Assembly: GCA_017540825.1 (NCBI GenBank)
Contig: JAFYAH010000002.1
Span: forward strand, 1-50,638
Reading direction: 5' to 3'
DNA: 50,638 nt
Source of the DNA: Candidatus Methanomethylophilaceae archaeon
GTDB lineage: Archaea; Thermoplasmatota; Thermoplasmata; Methanomassiliicoccales; Methanomethylophilaceae
Below the pieces are notes generated by a model. That model saw nothing but the letters and a program-made list of their open reading frames with translations. It was not told the origin of the DNA and did not search any database. Positions 48,798 through 50,638 of the stretch are shown one piece after another. The first letter of the stretch is position 1, and each line of letters begins with the position of its first letter. Made by a program: the position numbers and the translations under genes.

Positions 48798-50036
48798 TCA
48801 CTGTTCTACTATGCCGTAGCCGATGAGTCTCCACTTGTTGGAGATCCTTCTCGATATGGCGACCCTCTGGCCGGGAAGTATGCACACGGGTATCTTGAGC
48901 ACGACCTCGGCCGACCCGTTCCTCGCGCTCTTCACCACGCCGACGGTGGTCGCGGTGCCGACGCTCAGCATCAGGGGCTCGTTGCTCTTGATGTCCTCGA
49001 CGGACAGCTCCGAGGACGAACCGACGACGCGGTCCAGCAGGGTGGTCCTCATGGTGAAGTCGTGCGCCACCTTGGGAAGGTTCCCGGGAACGCCGATGAC
49101 CCTTCCGGTCAGGCCGTCGGACTTCGTAATGGACGCGTCCAGGCCGGTCCCGATGGCTATGAGGCCTCCGGGGAGCACCTTCTTGACGCTCTTCCCGCCC
49201 GCCTCGAGGGAGGTCACCTTCGCGGTTATCCTCTCGTACACGGTCTTCCCTGCCACCTCGGTCTTCCTGCCGGGGAGTATCTCGATGTCGTCCCCCACCT
49301 TGAGAGTCCCCTGTATCAGGGTCCCTCCGAGCACCCCTCCCTTGAGCTTCTCGGGAACGGTTCCAGGGGAGTTGATGTCGAACGAGCGGGCGACGTGCAT
49401 CAGCGGGGACGCGTCAGGGTCCCTCTTGACCTTAGAGACGATGTTGTCCTCTATCGCCTTCACGAGCATGTCGATGTTGACGCCGCGGTTGGCGGAGATG
49501 GGGATGATGGGCGCGTTCTCGGCTATCGTCCCCTTGACGAACTCCTTGATCTCCTTGTAGTTCTGAACGGCCTGCTCCCTGCTGACGATGTCGATCTTGT
49601 TCTGGACGATGATTATGTTCTCGATCCCTATGATCGACAGGGCCATCAGGTGCTCCTTCGTCTGCGGCTGGGGGCACTTCTCGTTGGCGGCCACCAGGAG
49701 CAGGGCGCCGTCCATCAGGGCGGCTCCGGACAGCATGGTGGCCATCAGGGTCTCGTGACCGGGGGCGTCCACGAAGGACACGGCCCTCAGGAACTCGGTC
49801 TCCGCTCCGCAGTTGGCGCACTTCTTCTTGGTGCCGTAGGCGGCGGGCCCCTGGCATTCGGGGCACTTGTAGAACGCTACGTCCGCGTACCCGAGACGGA
49901 TGGAGATGCCTCTCTTGAGCTCCTCGGAATGGCGGTCCGTCCACTCGCCGGAAAGCGCCTTGGTCAGGGTCGTCTTCCCATGGTCGACGTGGCCGATCAT
50001 CCCGATGTTTATCTCGGGCTGCTGAGGTACTTTCAT
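48798..50036 (-). CDS. translation initiation factor aIF2, gamma subunit
   Basis: GTPase subunit that binds initiator Met-tRNA. G1 [14 protein letters not shown] is near the N-terminus, G3 [16 protein letters not shown]4 VQNKIDIV; a zinc knuckle of the gamma type lies in between (YKCPECQ, KKCANCG). Two beta-barrel domains follow. The start is ATG 50036, overlapping the stop of S6e (ATGA); the frame is open a little further upstream. 412 residues, normal. Together with the alpha subunit at 8591-9373 it belongs to the core translation set. Confidence 0.97.
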   Translation of the reverse strand: MKVPQQPEINIGMIGHVDHGKTTLTKALSGEWTDRHSEELKRGISIRLGYADVAFYKCPECQGPAAYGTKKKCANCGAETEFLRAVSFVDAPGHETLMATMLSGAALMDGALLLVAANEKCPQPQTKEHLMALSIIGIENIIIVQNKIDIVSREQAVQNYKEIKEFVKGTIAENAPIIPISANRGVNIDMLVKAIEDNIVSKVKRDPDASPLMHVARSFDINSPGTVPEKLKGGVLGGTLIQGTLKVGDDIEILPGRKTEVAGKTVYERITAKVTSLEAGGKSVKKVLPGGLIAIGTGLDASITKSDGLTGRVIGVPGNLPKVAHDFTMRTTLLDRVVGSSSELSVEDIKSNEPLMLSVGTATTVGVVKSARNGSAEVVLKIPVCILPGQRVAISRRISNKWRLIGYGIVEQ

Positions 50037-50443
50037 CAGCTCTCCGCGGGCGCCTCGGGGTTGAGGCACTCCTCGATGGTTTTGGGCCCGTACTCGGCGA
50101 CGGCCATGTTGATCTGGGATATGTTGGTGGAGATGACGCGTCCGCAGATCGCGGTCCTCTTCCTCTCGCCGTGGTACCTCTCGTGGAACCCGAGGCTGTC
50201 GGAGAGCAGGAGGTTGACCCTCTTGTTGCCGGGAAGGTCCTTCCTCATGGGGGTCCCGTTCTTGTCGGAACCGCCGGTAATCTTGAGCTTGTACCCGGGG
50301 AGCCCCAGGAAAACACCGTCTATGACATCTCCGAGGCTCATGCGAGTCAGGGATGCCGCGTGGTTACCTTTGACGACGACGTTGTAGGACTTTCCAGTCT
50401 TGACGTCGTTGACAACGACCTTGTATTCAAGTTCATTAGCCAT
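50036..50443 (-). CDS. rps6e: ribosomal protein S6e
   Basis: Small-subunit ribosomal protein. [42 protein letters not shown] and [20 protein letters not shown] are diagnostic. About 135 residues, normal for Archaea. GAGGTG lies upstream of ATG 50443. First gene of the S6e-aIF2 gamma-PIN operon. Confidence 0.96.
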   Translation of the reverse strand: MANELEYKVVVNDVKTGKSYNVVVKGNHAASLTRMSLGDVIDGVFLGLPGYKLKITGGSDKNGTPMRKDLPGNKRVNLLLSDSLGFHERYHGERKRTAICGRVISTNISQINMAVAEYGPKTIEECLNPEAPAES

Positions 50444-50478
50444 TTGAACACCTCAGGTTGGCGTTAACGGCACGTCGT

Positions 50479-50489
50479 TAATAAATATT
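50479..50489 (-). promoter_or_regulatory. TATA box of the S6e operon
   Basis: AATATTTATTA on the minus strand lies about 35-45 bases before the S6e start, with the GAGGTG ribosome site between. Confidence 0.6.
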
Positions 50490-50562
50490 GGGTATGGTAT
50501 GCTAAACATAGACTTCGTGAGTGACAGGTTGCTGATTTGTTAGCCTAAGATAAATCTGTCTG

Positions 50563-50618
50563 TACGCCTGCGCAGAAGCGAAGGGTACGCTAGTGCCCGT
50601 AGCGTATGCGCAGGCGTA
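50563..50618. repeat. long GC-rich hairpin at the right end of the window
   Basis: TACGCCTGCGCA (50563-50574) pairs perfectly with TGCGCAGGCGTA (50607-50618), and inside it TACGCTA (50586-50592) pairs with TAGCGTA (50600-50606). An 11-base bulge separates the two stems on the left side. It lies upstream of the S6e operon promoter. It could end the transcript of a gene beyond the window or be part of a repeat element. Confidence 0.6.
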
Positions 50619-50638
50619 TGCGTCAGGCCGCATCCGCC

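Overview
The window is archaeal and most likely from the order Methanomassiliicoccales (Thermoplasmata). It carries aIF2 alpha and gamma, S6e, L44e, S27e, Nop10, a PAC2-family protein, diphthine-ammonia ligase and an intron-containing tRNA-Tyr with C1-G72. Housekeeping genes are GC-rich with TATA boxes, and there are very large BspA-like leucine-rich-repeat surface proteins of the kind common in gut members of this order. Almost every gene whose end I could check stops at TGA or TAA. Among the conserved genes only one (a FlK-like thioesterase) stops at TAG, which fits an organism that decodes TAG as pyrrolysine (Pyl). No pyl genes lie in the window, so this assignment is an inference.

Layout. 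(1) 414-6775 is an integrated plasmid-like element in the tRNA-Tyr gene, bounded by a perfect 21-bp repeat of the tRNA 3' end. It encodes a tyrosine integrase with an in-frame TAG, an AbrB-type regulator, a small cysteine-containing protein, a divergent Sau3AI-like endonuclease and C5 methyltransferase pair, and a rolling-circle-type Rep protein. The attachment core lies inside rep: the start codon and ribosome binding site of rep are at the opposite end of the element (466-482), directly after the integrase stop, and only excision joins them in frame to the body of the gene. (2) 7041-24000 is mostly chromosomal core: nitroreductase, PAC2 protein, Nop10, aIF2 alpha, S27e, L44e, RpiA, diphthamide ligase, a copper ATPase with its chaperone, a large helicase-nuclease, a thioesterase, a TctA-like membrane protein, a phosphoribosyltransferase, a DHH phosphoesterase and an AAA/PD-(D/E)XK protein. 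Three convergent gene pairs here have tails that run into each other without stop codons. (3) 23815-34917 holds two divergent giant surface proteins; the second changes base composition sharply in mid-gene. (4) 35124-47500 is an accessory island: an IS4-type element whose transposase has an in-frame TAG, a HEPN-domain gene cut at its 5' end by the IS, an ATPase and nuclease-like pair (nuclease with in-frame TAG), an AbiL-like ATPase/RloB pair (RloB with TAA), remnants of UPF0175 and AlbA_2 genes, duplicated zinc-ribbon membrane proteins, cbiK, and an Rpn-family nuclease gene with an in-frame TAG. (5) 47906-50443 returns to core genes: cyclophilin, PIN protein, aIF2 gamma and S6e.

The most notable theme is that six recombinase, nuclease or defence-type genes contain an in-frame TAG, against one TAA and no TGA. 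In four of them (integrase, transposase, ATPase-linked nuclease, Rpn protein) the reading frame is otherwise intact, and in the first three of integrase, transposase and Rpn the catalytic residues fall on both sides of, or just after, the TAG. Either these genes are decaying, or they are expressed only by amber (Pyl) readthrough. For the integrated element this would link amber decoding to excision and, through the split rep gene, to replication.
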